From: RGIG9060 sp045645985
Lineage (GTDB): Bacteria; Spirochaetota; Spirochaetia; Treponematales; Treponemataceae
Assembly (NCBI GenBank): GCA_045645985.1
Contig: JAZRJV010000021.1
Span: 1-23,456, forward strand
Length of the DNA stretch: 23,456 bases
Reading direction: 5' to 3'
The notes beneath the pieces were generated by a model. The model had not been told where the DNA came from. It made no database searches and was given only the letters and a program-made list of their open reading frames with translations. The translations under genes were made by a program, and so were the position numbers. Below are positions 1-8,600 of the stretch, piece after piece (the stretch's first letter is position 1; each line of letters opens with the position of its first letter).

Positions 1-64
1 ATAAATTTTGAAAAAAAATTTTTATAAAATCTATCAAAAAATAACAAAATTTTACAAAGCCTAG

Positions 65-92
65 TTGACTGGGGGGGGAATGGATGTAAACT
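65..92 (+). promoter_or_regulatory. Candidate promoter with a G8 tract in its spacer
   Basis: TTGACT (65-70) and TAAACT (87-92, preceded by TG) are separated by 16 bp, and eight consecutive G residues (71-78) occupy the start of that spacer. A second candidate, TTGAAA (131-136) with 16 bp to TGTAAT (153-158), lies closer to the gene at 198. Which one is used cannot be told from sequence. A G8 run is striking in such AT-rich DNA. Confidence 0.4.
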
Positions 93-197
93 GTAATTTG
101 AGTTGAAATCACACTAAAACTAAGTATGTGTTGAAAACTCAAAAATTTTTACTGTAATTTCACATTCTGGTATGAAATTGCAACATAAGGACAGTTT

Positions 198-1883
198 ATG
201 AAAAAAATTAGTTTAATTTTAACAATTTTACTTGTAACGGTTATTATTTTTTGTGTAACCGGCTGTAAAGACCCAGAACCAGCCCACGAACACACATTTT
301 CTGATTCATGGTCAAAAGATGCAACTCACCATTGGCACGCCGCAACTTGCGAACACACAACAGAAGTAAGCGATAAAGCAAAACACAGCTTTGGCGACTG
401 GACAACAACAAAAGAAGCCACCGAAGAAGCAGAAGGCAGCAAAGAACGAACTTGTACAGTATGTGGATATACAGCAACAGAAGTAATTGCAAAACTAGAA
501 CACAAACACACATATTCAGAAGACTGGACAAAAGACGCAACTCATCACTGGCACGCAGCAACCTGTGGACATACAACAGAAGTAAGTGGAAAAGCAGAAC
601 ACAGTTTTGGCAACTGGACAACAACAAAAGAAGCCACAGAAGAAGCAGAAGGCTCTAGAGAAAGAAGTTGTACAGTATGTGGATATACAGCAACAGAAGT
701 AATTGCAAAACTAGAACACAAACACACATATTCAGAAGACTGGACAAAAGACGCAACTCATCACTGGCACGCAGCAACATGCGAACACACAACAGAAGTA
801 AGCGATAAAGCAGAACACAGTTTTGGAGAATATGTTTCTAACAATGATGCCACAACAGAGGCAGACGGAACTAAAACAAGAGAATGTAGTGTATGTGGAT
901 ATGGAGAAACTGTTGTAGATGAAGGCAGTAAAATTATTGTACCAGAAATGGTACTTGTAGAAGGCGACACTGTAACAGGTGCAAAAAATACAAACAATTA
1001 TGGAGGTGTATTTATAGAAGGACGCACAGTAACCTTAAGTGATTTTTACATGGGAAAATACGAAGTAACTCAGGAAGAGTATGCAAGTGTAATGGCAAAC
1101 CAAAAAGTAACAGTAAACGGAACAGAGTATGCATTAGAAAGAAATCCAAGTTGGTGTACAGCAGATAGTACAAGCTACACATTATTTAATGGGGATAAAC
1201 AAGAAAAACGCCCAGTAGAAGGGTTAACTTGGTATGACTCAGTATGGTACTGTAATGCATTAAGCGAAAAAGAAGGTTTAACAAAGGCATACAATATTGA
1301 AGTTACACAAGTTAAACAAGCAAATGGAAAAACAGGTTATTATATATATGCAGCAACAGTAACATTAAACGCAAATGCAACAGGCTACCGATTACCAACA
1401 GAAGCAGAATGGGAGTTTGCCGCAAGAGGAGGAGCCCCAGAAGCCGCAGACTGGAACTATGTATTTAGTGGAGCAGATACGGCAGAAGGTGTATCATATA
1501 GTGCATTTAAAAACTCAGGTTTAGACAGTGTAGGATGGTATCGTTATAATAATAAAAGTGGAACAACGCAATCATCAAGTGAAATAGAGGATGTATCAGG
1601 AAAAGGAACCCACCAAGTAGGAAAAAAAGCAGCAAACAAACTAGGCCTATATGACATGTCTGGAAATGTATGGGAATGGTGTTATGACTGGTATGGAACA
1701 GTAAGCACAGGGGAAGAAAGTGACCCAACCGGTGCCGCCTCGGGGTCTGGCCGCGTCGGCCGCGGTGGTGGTTGGGGCGACTACGCTGGCGTCGCGTCTG
1801 TTTCTTACCGTGGCAGCAACTACCCGTACTACCGCTACGACAACCGTGGTTTCCGCGTGGTGCGTTCAGCAGTAGCACAATAA
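198..1883 (+). CDS. FGE-sulfatase/C-type-lectin-fold lipoprotein, DGR target
   Basis: Probable surface lipoprotein of 561 aa. It has a lysine-rich hydrophobic signal with lipobox VTGC (acylated Cys23). Three tandem 72-residue repeats follow at about 30-101, 102-173 and 174-240, each with HxH, HHWH, TCxH and C-x-V-C-G-Y motifs that could bind zinc. A formylglycine-generating-enzyme/sulfatase-modifying-factor fold runs from about 245 to the end and includes GNVWEWCYDW. In known DGR proteins this fold is used as a C-type-lectin binding scaffold, not as an enzyme. The last 50 residues (RGGGW...RGFRVVR) form a DGR variable region. Treponema TvpA is the named precedent. The start is supported by AAGGA at 187-191, 6 bp before ATG. 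The ligand is unknown; display of a diversified binding face is inferred. Confidence 0.85.
   Translation: MKKISLILTILLVTVIIFCVTGCKDPEPAHEHTFSDSWSKDATHHWHAATCEHTTEVSDKAKHSFGDWTTTKEATEEAEGSKERTCTVCGYTATEVIAKLEHKHTYSEDWTKDATHHWHAATCGHTTEVSGKAEHSFGNWTTTKEATEEAEGSRERSCTVCGYTATEVIAKLEHKHTYSEDWTKDATHHWHAATCEHTTEVSDKAEHSFGEYVSNNDATTEADGTKTRECSVCGYGETVVDEGSKIIVPEMVLVEGDTVTGAKNTNNYGGVFIEGRTVTLSDFYMGKYEVTQEEYASVMANQKVTVNGTEYALERNPSWCTADSTSYTLFNGDKQEKRPVEGLTWYDSVWYCNALSEKEGLTKAYNIEVTQVKQANGKTGYYIYAATVTLNANATGYRLPTEAEWEFAARGGAPEAADWNYVFSGADTAEGVSYSAFKNSGLDSVGWYRYNNKSGTTQSSSEIEDVSGKGTHQVGKKAANKLGLYDMSGNVWEWCYDWYGTVSTGEESDPTGAASGSGRVGRGGGWGDYAGVASVSYRGSNYPYYRYDNRGFRVVRSAVAQ
285..917 (+). repeat. Three tandem 216-bp coding repeats
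   Basis: Units start at 285, 501 and 717 with an exact 216-bp period (72 codons). Units 2 and 3 share an apparently identical stretch of more than 50 bp at their start, and the third unit diverges near its end. The near identity at DNA level suggests recent expansion or gene conversion, so copy number may vary between strains. Confidence 0.9.
1731..1866 (+). other. Diversity-generating retroelement variable region (VR)
   Basis: GC content jumps to about 67% (80 of 120 bases in 1741-1860). All 13 adenines in 1741-1866 fall in the first two positions of codons ending in C (TAC six times, GAC twice, AAC twice, AGC once). Sixteen codons (521, 527-529, 531, 532, 537, 539-542, 544, 545, 547-549) fit derivation from AAC by adenine-specific mutagenesis, while the intervening fixed codons contain no A. 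This is the pattern left by mutagenic retrohoming. The exact VR boundaries cannot be set without the template repeat, which is not in the window. Confidence 0.88.
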
Positions 1884-1908
1884 TTTATTCTTGTATAAAA
1901 TCTTTATT

Positions 1909-1952
1909 CCCCGATGAAGTTTCAAAAAAAAATCTTCGACGGGGATTTTTTT
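1909..1952 (+). terminator. Rho-independent terminator after the DGR target gene
   Basis: CCCCG (1909-1913) pairs with CGGGG (1940-1944). After one mismatch and a G-U pair, GAAG (1916-1919) pairs with CTTC (1934-1937). The loop is A-rich and a run of seven T follows. Known DGR targets often have a hairpin just past the mutagenic-homing initiation site; this stem lies about 40 bp past the VR and could serve that role too, but termination is the simpler reading. Confidence 0.75.
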
Positions 1953-2226
1953 AAGAAATACAAATTATAGGTCAAGTTCGGAATGTCAGTATGCCTTCAT
2001 CATTTCGCTTTTACACAACTCCGCCCATCCTATGCCACTTGCCCAAAACAAAGCAAGAACCAATGCGTAAACGCAAAATTGTAGCCAACGCGTAGACGGA
2101 AAATGGCACAGTGAAGTCTTGCAAGCGAAGCGCAGCACTAACGAACTGGGACATTTTTCGTCGAAAGCGTTGGCTGAAAATTATTCATTTACAAAATTTC
2201 ATCTTGCTTTATTTTGTGCAATAATT
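1953..2226. other. Gene-poor intergenic region with a repeat-like module
   Basis: No convincing gene lies here. Composition is less AT-rich than its surroundings. GCGTAAACGCAAAATTG (2065-2081) and GCGTAGACGGAAAATGG (2089-2105) are imperfect direct copies. The minus strand is open for 47 codons (2154 down to 2011), but no ribosome binding site or recognisable domain supports translation. The module includes the inverted repeat listed separately. Confidence 0.5.
2083..2175. repeat. 93-bp imperfect inverted repeat, attC-like
   Basis: AGCCAACGC (2083-2091) is the exact complement of GCGTTGGCT (2167-2175). Inside these, GACG.AAAATG (2095-2104) pairs with CATTTT.CGTC (2152-2162), and a further stretch (ATGGCACAGT against ACTGGGACAT) pairs at 8 of 10 positions. 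The arms end in AAC/GTT as integron attC R boxes do, and the length is in the attC range. However, the boxes break the usual RYYYAAC/GTTRRRY consensus at one position each. It could instead be a MITE-like or REP-like repeat. Confidence 0.5.
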
Positions 2227-2255
2227 TTGATGATTTTTATTTACAGATTTAATTT
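2227..2255 (+). promoter_or_regulatory. Possible promoter of the CotH-family gene
   Basis: TTGATG (2227-2232) and TAATTT (2250-2255) are separated by 17 bp, about 55 bp before the chosen start codon. Both hexamers are imperfect and the region is AT-rich, so this is only a candidate. Confidence 0.3.
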
Positions 2256-2309
2256 TCTCTTGTAAACTAGATGTTGGTAAATATTAATTTATATTTTTTG
2301 GGAGAGTTT

Positions 2310-4745
2310 ATGAAATCAAACTTTTTTAAGAAATTTCTAACAGTTTCATTGTGTCTTATGGCTGTTTTAGGAATGATGTTTTTTGTTTCATGTGGAGACA
2401 AAACTGGTGGAGATACAACTGGTGGAGATACAACTGGATCTGGTGGTTCTTCTGGTGGTGGAGTAACTGGAGAAGAAGTTGTTTTGCCTGAAAACTTAAA
2501 ATTGGATGATAGTAAAAGTGTTATAAAATCAGAAAGCCCTAACACTGTTGCAAGTCCAATAATTACAGAAGAGGATTTATCACAACTTTATACAGAAAAA
2601 TTTACAAAAGATTTAAATCCAAACTATGATTCAAGAACAGAATCTTTGGATAATATTTTTAATCCAGATGCTTTAGGACAAATGGTTTTAGTTTTTGACC
2701 GTTCTGAATGGAACAAACATCTTGATTATTGTGATTATGATTTATCTCACGAAGAAAGTGTTAAGGTAAAAGGTTTTTATTTTACAAAAGATAATAAAGA
2801 ATGGTTTTTCAATGATATTGGTTTTAGAATCCGCGGAAATACAAGTCGTCGCCGTCCTCAATTAGGAAATGGCGCTGGAAATAACGATTATGTTCAATCA
2901 CACTTTGCTTTAGATTTTGAAGAATGGATTACAGATGAACAAGATGAGGCTGGAGTTGAGAAAAAACTTGCTAACTGTATGAAAGGTCTTATCTTAAAAC
3001 GATTTAAAGATGACCCAACATATAGCCGTGAAGTTTACTCATATAATTTATTCCGTCAAAATGGAATTTGGATTGCACCTCGTGCTGCTTATACTCGTTT
3101 GATTATTCAAATTGATGAGGGAGATGGAACTTTTGAAACTGTAGATTACGGCGTTTATGCCATGGTTGAAGAAATTAAAAAGCAATTCTTAAAAGAACGC
3201 ACAGAAGAAACAGGAGGATATCTTTCATCAAACAAAGGAAATCTTTGGAAATGTCTTTGGAAATCAGGAAATGGTCCAAACTTCGTTAAAGATGATGCAA
3301 ACTCAATTGGTGAAGAAGAAGTTTCTTTTACTTTCGCTAATGAAGAAGAAAGAACAGGCATAATTGGCTCAACTAATGTTACTTATGATTACGACTATAA
3401 AGGTGATAATGATTTAGAAGAAGGTAAAACTCAAATTCTAAACTTTATGGAAGAGTTACATAATCTTCCAAATTGTACTGATGGTGTAAATGATGAAAAT
3501 GATAAATTAGCTATTAAAAATTTCTATACAGAAAAGATGGCAGGAGATTTATTCTTACGAACTTACGCTATCAATGTTGTTCTTGGAATGTGGGATGATT
3601 ATTGGATAAATAACAATAACTTCTATTTCTATTTTGACGAAGACGAAAAAGCTTATTTTATTCCTTATGATTATGATAACTCTTTAGGTGTTTGCCACTT
3701 GGGAGTTGATGCTGGTAAAGCAAATCCTTATACTTGGGGAAATTTAACAGATGGAAAACATCCTTTAATTCAAAAAATTCTTCAAGTTCCAGAATATATG
3801 AAGTTGTATAGACAATATCTCTTAGAATACTCAAATGAAGATAGTTACTTTGATGATGATAAAAGTATTGCTCGTATAAAAAATTGGCAGTCAATGATTG
3901 AACCATATATTTATAGCGAAAATTTAGTTTACGCTGATACAACAACTGAATTTATTGATAAACCTGCTGGGTGGGGAGATTCCTATAAAGACTATACTAT
4001 CTACACACCAGGTGAAATGAACTATTTTACAGTTCGCCAAAAATCAATTAAAGATGCAAAACTTCCAACCTTAGAAACTACTGGACTTGTATTAACCTTA
4101 GATGCTGGAGATGGTTACTTTTGGACAGGAAGTGGAAATGGAACTAATAAACTATATTGCAATTTTAAGTCAGGTGATAAATTTAGCGATATAATCTATG
4201 ATGGTGGTTTTAAAGGTTGGACAGTATGGCTTAATGGTGATGGTTTAAAGTATGGTTACGAAAAAGAAGGTAGATATTATTGGCCTAATTGGTTTTGTGA
4301 TTCAAAAGGTAATTCAGTTTCAAATGGTACAAAATTTTATGAATCAGAAACTATATATACAAACTGGGTTGAGTTTACAGGTTCGGTAGTTCCATATTGT
4401 TTTGAAGATTTTGATAATATCACTTTTACATATAATCCAAAACATTTTGATTCTAATGTTGTAGGCTTTTATTCTGAAAATGCAGAAGTTTATTTAATGT
4501 TCCCTGGTAGTAATTGGCAACCAAATGAATATTATAAACTAACTAGACAAAATGATGGAATTTATGCCAAAACATTTAATTGGGGAGAAGATATAAAACC
4601 TGGATTTGATTCTTGGAATGGATATAAATTTTTCATTAAAGAAGGTGAAAAAGATAATTGGTTAGGTGCTGATGTTTATTCCTTTGAGTTACCAGATATT
4701 TATGCGCAACCTGATAGTGATAGAAACTTTAGACTTGTGTACTAA
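2310..4745 (+). CDS. CotH kinase family lipoprotein
   Basis: Lipoprotein of 811 aa from the ATG at 2310, which follows GGGAG (2300-2304); an in-frame ATG at 2271 has no ribosome site. The signal ends in lipobox FVSC (Cys28), followed by a Gly/Thr/Asp-rich linker. The CotH-type domain is shown by FRIRGNTSRRRPQ (about 172-184), GVYAMVEEIKKQFL (about 281), DDYWINNNNFYFYFD (about 429) and IPYDYDNSLG (about 451). CotH proteins are secreted or surface protein kinases, known from spore coats but widespread in gut bacteria. The last 90 residues (YLMFPGSNW...YKFFIKEGEKDNW) look like a beta-rich carbohydrate-binding module. Role and substrate are unknown; surface attachment or carbohydrate interaction is plausible. 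The gene is bounded by strong terminators, so it is probably transcribed alone. Confidence 0.85.
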   Translation: MKSNFFKKFLTVSLCLMAVLGMMFFVSCGDKTGGDTTGGDTTGSGGSSGGGVTGEEVVLPENLKLDDSKSVIKSESPNTVASPIITEEDLSQLYTEKFTKDLNPNYDSRTESLDNIFNPDALGQMVLVFDRSEWNKHLDYCDYDLSHEESVKVKGFYFTKDNKEWFFNDIGFRIRGNTSRRRPQLGNGAGNNDYVQSHFALDFEEWITDEQDEAGVEKKLANCMKGLILKRFKDDPTYSREVYSYNLFRQNGIWIAPRAAYTRLIIQIDEGDGTFETVDYGVYAMVEEIKKQFLKERTEETGGYLSSNKGNLWKCLWKSGNGPNFVKDDANSIGEEEVSFTFANEEERTGIIGSTNVTYDYDYKGDNDLEEGKTQILNFMEELHNLPNCTDGVNDENDKLAIKNFYTEKMAGDLFLRTYAINVVLGMWDDYWINNNNFYFYFDEDEKAYFIPYDYDNSLGVCHLGVDAGKANPYTWGNLTDGKHPLIQKILQVPEYMKLYRQYLLEYSNEDSYFDDDKSIARIKNWQSMIEPYIYSENLVYADTTTEFIDKPAGWGDSYKDYTIYTPGEMNYFTVRQKSIKDAKLPTLETTGLVLTLDAGDGYFWTGSGNGTNKLYCNFKSGDKFSDIIYDGGFKGWTVWLNGDGLKYGYEKEGRYYWPNWFCDSKGNSVSNGTKFYESETIYTNWVEFTGSVVPYCFEDFDNITFTYNPKHFDSNVVGFYSENAEVYLMFPGSNWQPNEYYKLTRQNDGIYAKTFNWGEDIKPGFDSWNGYKFFIKEGEKDNWLGADVYSFELPDIYAQPDSDRNFRLVY

Positions 4746-4775
4746 TTTTACATTTTTCCGATAAAAATGTTCTAA

Positions 4776-4827
4776 AAGCGAAGTAATCAGAATTTTGATT
4801 ACTTCGCTTTATTTTTTTATTTTTTTA
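4776..4827 (+). terminator. Strong rho-independent terminator
   Basis: A 14-bp perfect stem (4776-4789 with 4796-4809) is followed by a long T-rich tract. A second small inverted repeat, CATTTTT/AAAAATG (4751-4757 with 4763-4769), precedes it. It ends the CotH-family transcript. Confidence 0.93.
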
Positions 4828-4830
4828 CTG

Positions 4831-4836
4831 TATAAT
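4831..4836 (+). promoter_or_regulatory. -10 element for the dapB operon
   Basis: A perfect TATAAT at 4831-4836 is preceded directly by TG. No good -35 hexamer is present at 16-18 bp, because the terminator T-tract occupies that place. The predicted transcript start is about 4843, giving a leader of roughly 28 nt to the ATG at 4871. Confidence 0.55.
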
Positions 4837-4870
4837 ATAGAAAATATCTTATTATATGGAAGGTCAAAAA

Positions 4871-5659
4871 ATGAAAATTGCACTTGCTGGTTATGGAAAA
4901 ATGGGACACATGATAGAAAGTATTGCGATTAAACGCTCAAATGATGTTGTTGCAACTATCGACTATGTTACTCCCGACGCAAAATATATCGTAAAATCAT
5001 CAGAAGAAGTGGCTCAAGTTGTTGCAAAAGTAAATGCTGATGTTGTAATTGATTTTACACATCCTGACGAAGCTTTTAACAACATAAAAGCTTTTCTTCC
5101 TTTGGGAATTCCTGTAGTTGTTGGAACAACTGGCTGGACTTCACGCCTAAAAGAAGTGGAAGAACTTGTAAAACAAAACAATAACGCACTTTTTTATGCA
5201 GGAAACTTTTCTATTGGCGTAAATATGTTTTATCGCATCGTTGAAAACGCATCTCGTCTTATGTCACAGTATGATGAATACGATAGCGCAATTTGGGAAG
5301 CACATCATAATCAAAAAGCAGATAGTCCTTCTGGAACTGCTCTTGACCTTGCAAAATATGTGATGAAAGCAAATCCTAAAAAAACTGAAGTTGTGGTAGA
5401 CGCATTTCATTCAAAACCACAACCAAATCAACTTCATGTTTCAAGCACTCGTGTTGGAAGTGTGCCTGGAACTCACACTGTTTTCTTTGATTCAAATGCT
5501 GATACAATCGAATTAACTCATCGTGCAAGAAATCGCGAAGGTTTTGCCCTCGGTGCTGTTTGTGCTGCAGAATGGATTGTAAACGGTCTTTCATCTGGAA
5601 AACTTGCAAAAGGTCGCCTTTACACAATGGATGATTATTTATCAGATTTAATTAAATAG
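4871..5659 (+). CDS. dapB: 4-hydroxy-tetrahydrodipicolinate reductase
   Basis: Cytoplasmic NAD(P)H-dependent reductase of lysine and diaminopimelate biosynthesis. It converts 4-hydroxy-tetrahydrodipicolinate to tetrahydrodipicolinate. The 262-residue length is normal for the family. Visible motifs are the dinucleotide-binding GYGKMG at the N-terminus, DFTHP, VVGTTGW, the catalytic and substrate segment EAHHNQKADSPSGTA (His-His, Lys, PSGTA), and the C-terminal ELTHRARNREGFALGA. I chose ATG 4871 because GGAAGG (4858-4863) lies 7 bp before it; an ATG at 4856 would put that ribosome site inside the gene. It is the first gene of an apparent operon and its stop codon is 8 bp before the next start. 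The compact form resembles DapB of Bacteroidetes and spirochaetes. Confidence 0.93.
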   Translation: MKIALAGYGKMGHMIESIAIKRSNDVVATIDYVTPDAKYIVKSSEEVAQVVAKVNADVVIDFTHPDEAFNNIKAFLPLGIPVVVGTTGWTSRLKEVEELVKQNNNALFYAGNFSIGVNMFYRIVENASRLMSQYDEYDSAIWEAHHNQKADSPSGTALDLAKYVMKANPKKTEVVVDAFHSKPQPNQLHVSSTRVGSVPGTHTVFFDSNADTIELTHRARNREGFALGAVCAAEWIVNGLSSGKLAKGRLYTMDDYLSDLIK

Positions 5660-5667
5660 GAATTTTT

Positions 5668-8600
5668 ATGAAGAAATTTTCAGTAATTTGTATTTTATTT
5701 TTTTGTCTAATATTTTCAGTTTTTTCACAAAATGTGAATGGGCAAAGTTTTTGGTCTGAGTATGTTAGCCGAAACTGGACAGCTGCAGAAGGCCTTCCTG
5801 GAAATACAATTACTGATATTATTCAAGATGATAAAGGATATATTTACATCGGAACTTACGACGGATTAGTTAGATTTGACGGCGTTAATTTTTATGTAAT
5901 GAATAAAGCTTCAATTCCAGAATTTAATGTTGTTTCTGCTCGTTGTGTTTTTCAAGATTCAAAAGGAAACCTTTGGGTAGGTTCAAATGATGAAGGTCTT
6001 GTAAAAATTTCAGGTAAAACTTACACAGTTTTTACAATGGCTGATGGACTTCCAAGTAATTCTGTTCGTGATATTACAGAAGATAAAAACGGAAATATTT
6101 GGATAGGAACTTCTTCTGGGGTTGTTTTTATCAATAATCATCAAGAAATTATCACTCCTTTTAAAAGTGAAGATGTTGGTTTATTTGTAAACGAAATTTA
6201 TTGTGATACTGCAAACCGAATTTGGATTGCTTGTTCAAATTACGCAGGATTGTACACTTATATTTCTGGAACTTTCGAAAAATTCCATGGATATCCACAA
6301 TTAAATTCAAATATCATAACTTCTATCGCACAAGATAAACGAGGCGCATTTTGGTTCGGTTTGGTTTCTGGTGGGGCAATCAAATTAGAAGATGGTGAAT
6401 TATTTGTTTTAGGAAAAGAACAAAATATGATTGGCGACACAGTTAATCATATTTATGTTGATTCTACTGATGCAGTTTGGTTTGCAACCGAAAAAGGAGT
6501 TGCTCTTTTAAAAAATGGTGAATTATCATTTTATTCCGAAGAACATGGTTTATCAGATAATAATGTAACAAAAATTTTAGAAGATAGAGAAGGAAATATC
6601 TGGCTTGCAACCGACCGCGGTGGCGTTGAAAAAATGAGTCCAGGGAAATTTAAGACAATCAATATTCCTTCTTCTGTAAACTGTATTGCCGAAGATAACG
6701 CAGGAAAAGTTTGGCTTGGAACTGATAACGGATTGCTTTGTTATTACAAAGGAAATTTTATCGAAGATGAACTAACTCGAATGTGCAAAGATATTCGTAT
6801 TCGTCATATTGAATTAGCTTCAGATAATTCACTTTTAGTTTGCGCTTATTCAAAATACGGTTTGATAAAAAAATCTCCAAATGGAAAAATTCAATTTTGG
6901 AATCAAAATAATGGTTTAGCTGGAGACCGAACTCGAGTTGCTATTCATAGTTCAGATAATAAAATTTATGTTGGAACAACAACTGGACTTTCTGTTATCG
7001 ATTCAAATGGAAAAATTACAAATTACACTCGCACCGACGACGGTTTAGAAAATGAATACATTATGTGTTTATACGAAGCTGATGATGGTTCAATTTGGAT
7101 TGGAACAGACGGTGGTGGAGTTTCAGTTTTCAAAGATAATCAATTTGTAAAATCTTTTACCACAAATTCTGGATTGGCAGGAAATGTAATTTTCAAAATT
7201 ACACAAGATAAAAATAAAAACTTTTGGATTTGTACAGGAACTGGAATTTCTAGATTTGACGGAAATGAATTTTTCAATTTTAATTATCAAAGCGGATTGG
7301 GAACTGACGCAGTTTTTCAAATCTTAGTTGATTATACTGATACAGTTTGGATGACAAGTAACAAAGGAATTTTTTCTGTTCCTTTAGCTTCATTCGAAAA
7401 TTATTTAAAAGATAATTCTCAAAAAATGCAACCAAAATTTTACAACAAAAATGATGGTTTGCGTTCAGGCGGAGTTACTTCTACAAGTTTGAGTATGTGC
7501 GATTCACTTGGAAGAATTTGGTTTACACTTATCGATGGTTTTGCAATTTACGATCCGCTAAAAACTAAGTCAAATAAAATTCCGCCTTTGGTTCATATCG
7601 AAGATGTAATTGTTGATGGAGTTTCTTTTCCAATAAATGAAAAAATTATTTTGCCACCGGGAACAAAACGAGTTGAAATTAAATACACAGGTTTGAGTTT
7701 TGTTTCTTCTGAAATGGTAAGATTCAAATATCAACTTTCACCATTTGAAACTTCTTTGTCAAATTTAACTTCATTAAGAAGTTTATCTTATACAAACTTA
7801 AAACCGGGCAAATATACTTTCGAAGTTTTTGCAGAAAACTCTGACCAACTTTGGTGTGATGAATCTGCAAAAATCGAAATTGAACAAAAATCATTTTTTT
7901 ATCAAAGCCCAATTTTCTGGATTAGTTTTATCGTTTTAATTTGCGGTATCGTTGTTTTAATTTTTGTTTGGAGAACTCGACGATATCAAATTCATCAGTT
8001 GCAACTTGAAACTATGATTAATTTAAAAACTGTGGATTTGGAAATTGAAAAAGATAGAGCCGATAGTCTTTTGTTAAATATTTTGCCAGACCATGTTGCG
8101 CAAGATTTAAAAGAAGATAGAAATAAACGAATTGCCGAAAAATTTGATAGCGTTTCTGTTTTGTTTGCAGACTTAGTTGGCTTTACAAAAATTGCTTCTA
8201 CAGTAGATCCAAACGATTTGGTAAATTCTTTGAATGATTTGTTTTCTCGTTTTGATGATAGAGTTGTCTCTATGGGAATTGAAAAAATTAAAACTATCGG
8301 AGATTGCTACATGGCAATTTCAGGAATTAGAGATGATTCAGAAAATCACGCGCTAAAAATGATTGAATTTGCCAGAGGACTTTTGCAAGATGTAAAAGAA
8401 TTTAACAAAACTTCAAAATATAAATTTGATATTCGTGTTGGAATAAATTCTGGCGAAGTTGTTGCAGGAGTTATCGGTAAAATCAAATTTATTTATGATG
8501 TTTGGGGCGATACAGTTAATATTGCAAGTCGAATGGAATCTTTGTCAAAGCCGGGATTCATTCATGTTTCTGAACATACTTACGAATTAACAAAAAATCT

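Noticed and set aside
244..997. Leu/Ser/Val-rich open frames on the minus strand over the 72-residue repeats
   Set aside because: They mirror the repetitive coding strand of the lipoprotein and have no independent start signals.
2011..2154. 47-codon open frame on the minus strand across the attC-like repeat
   Set aside because: No ribosome site, promoter or recognisable domain; an open frame through a repeat element is not enough evidence for a gene.
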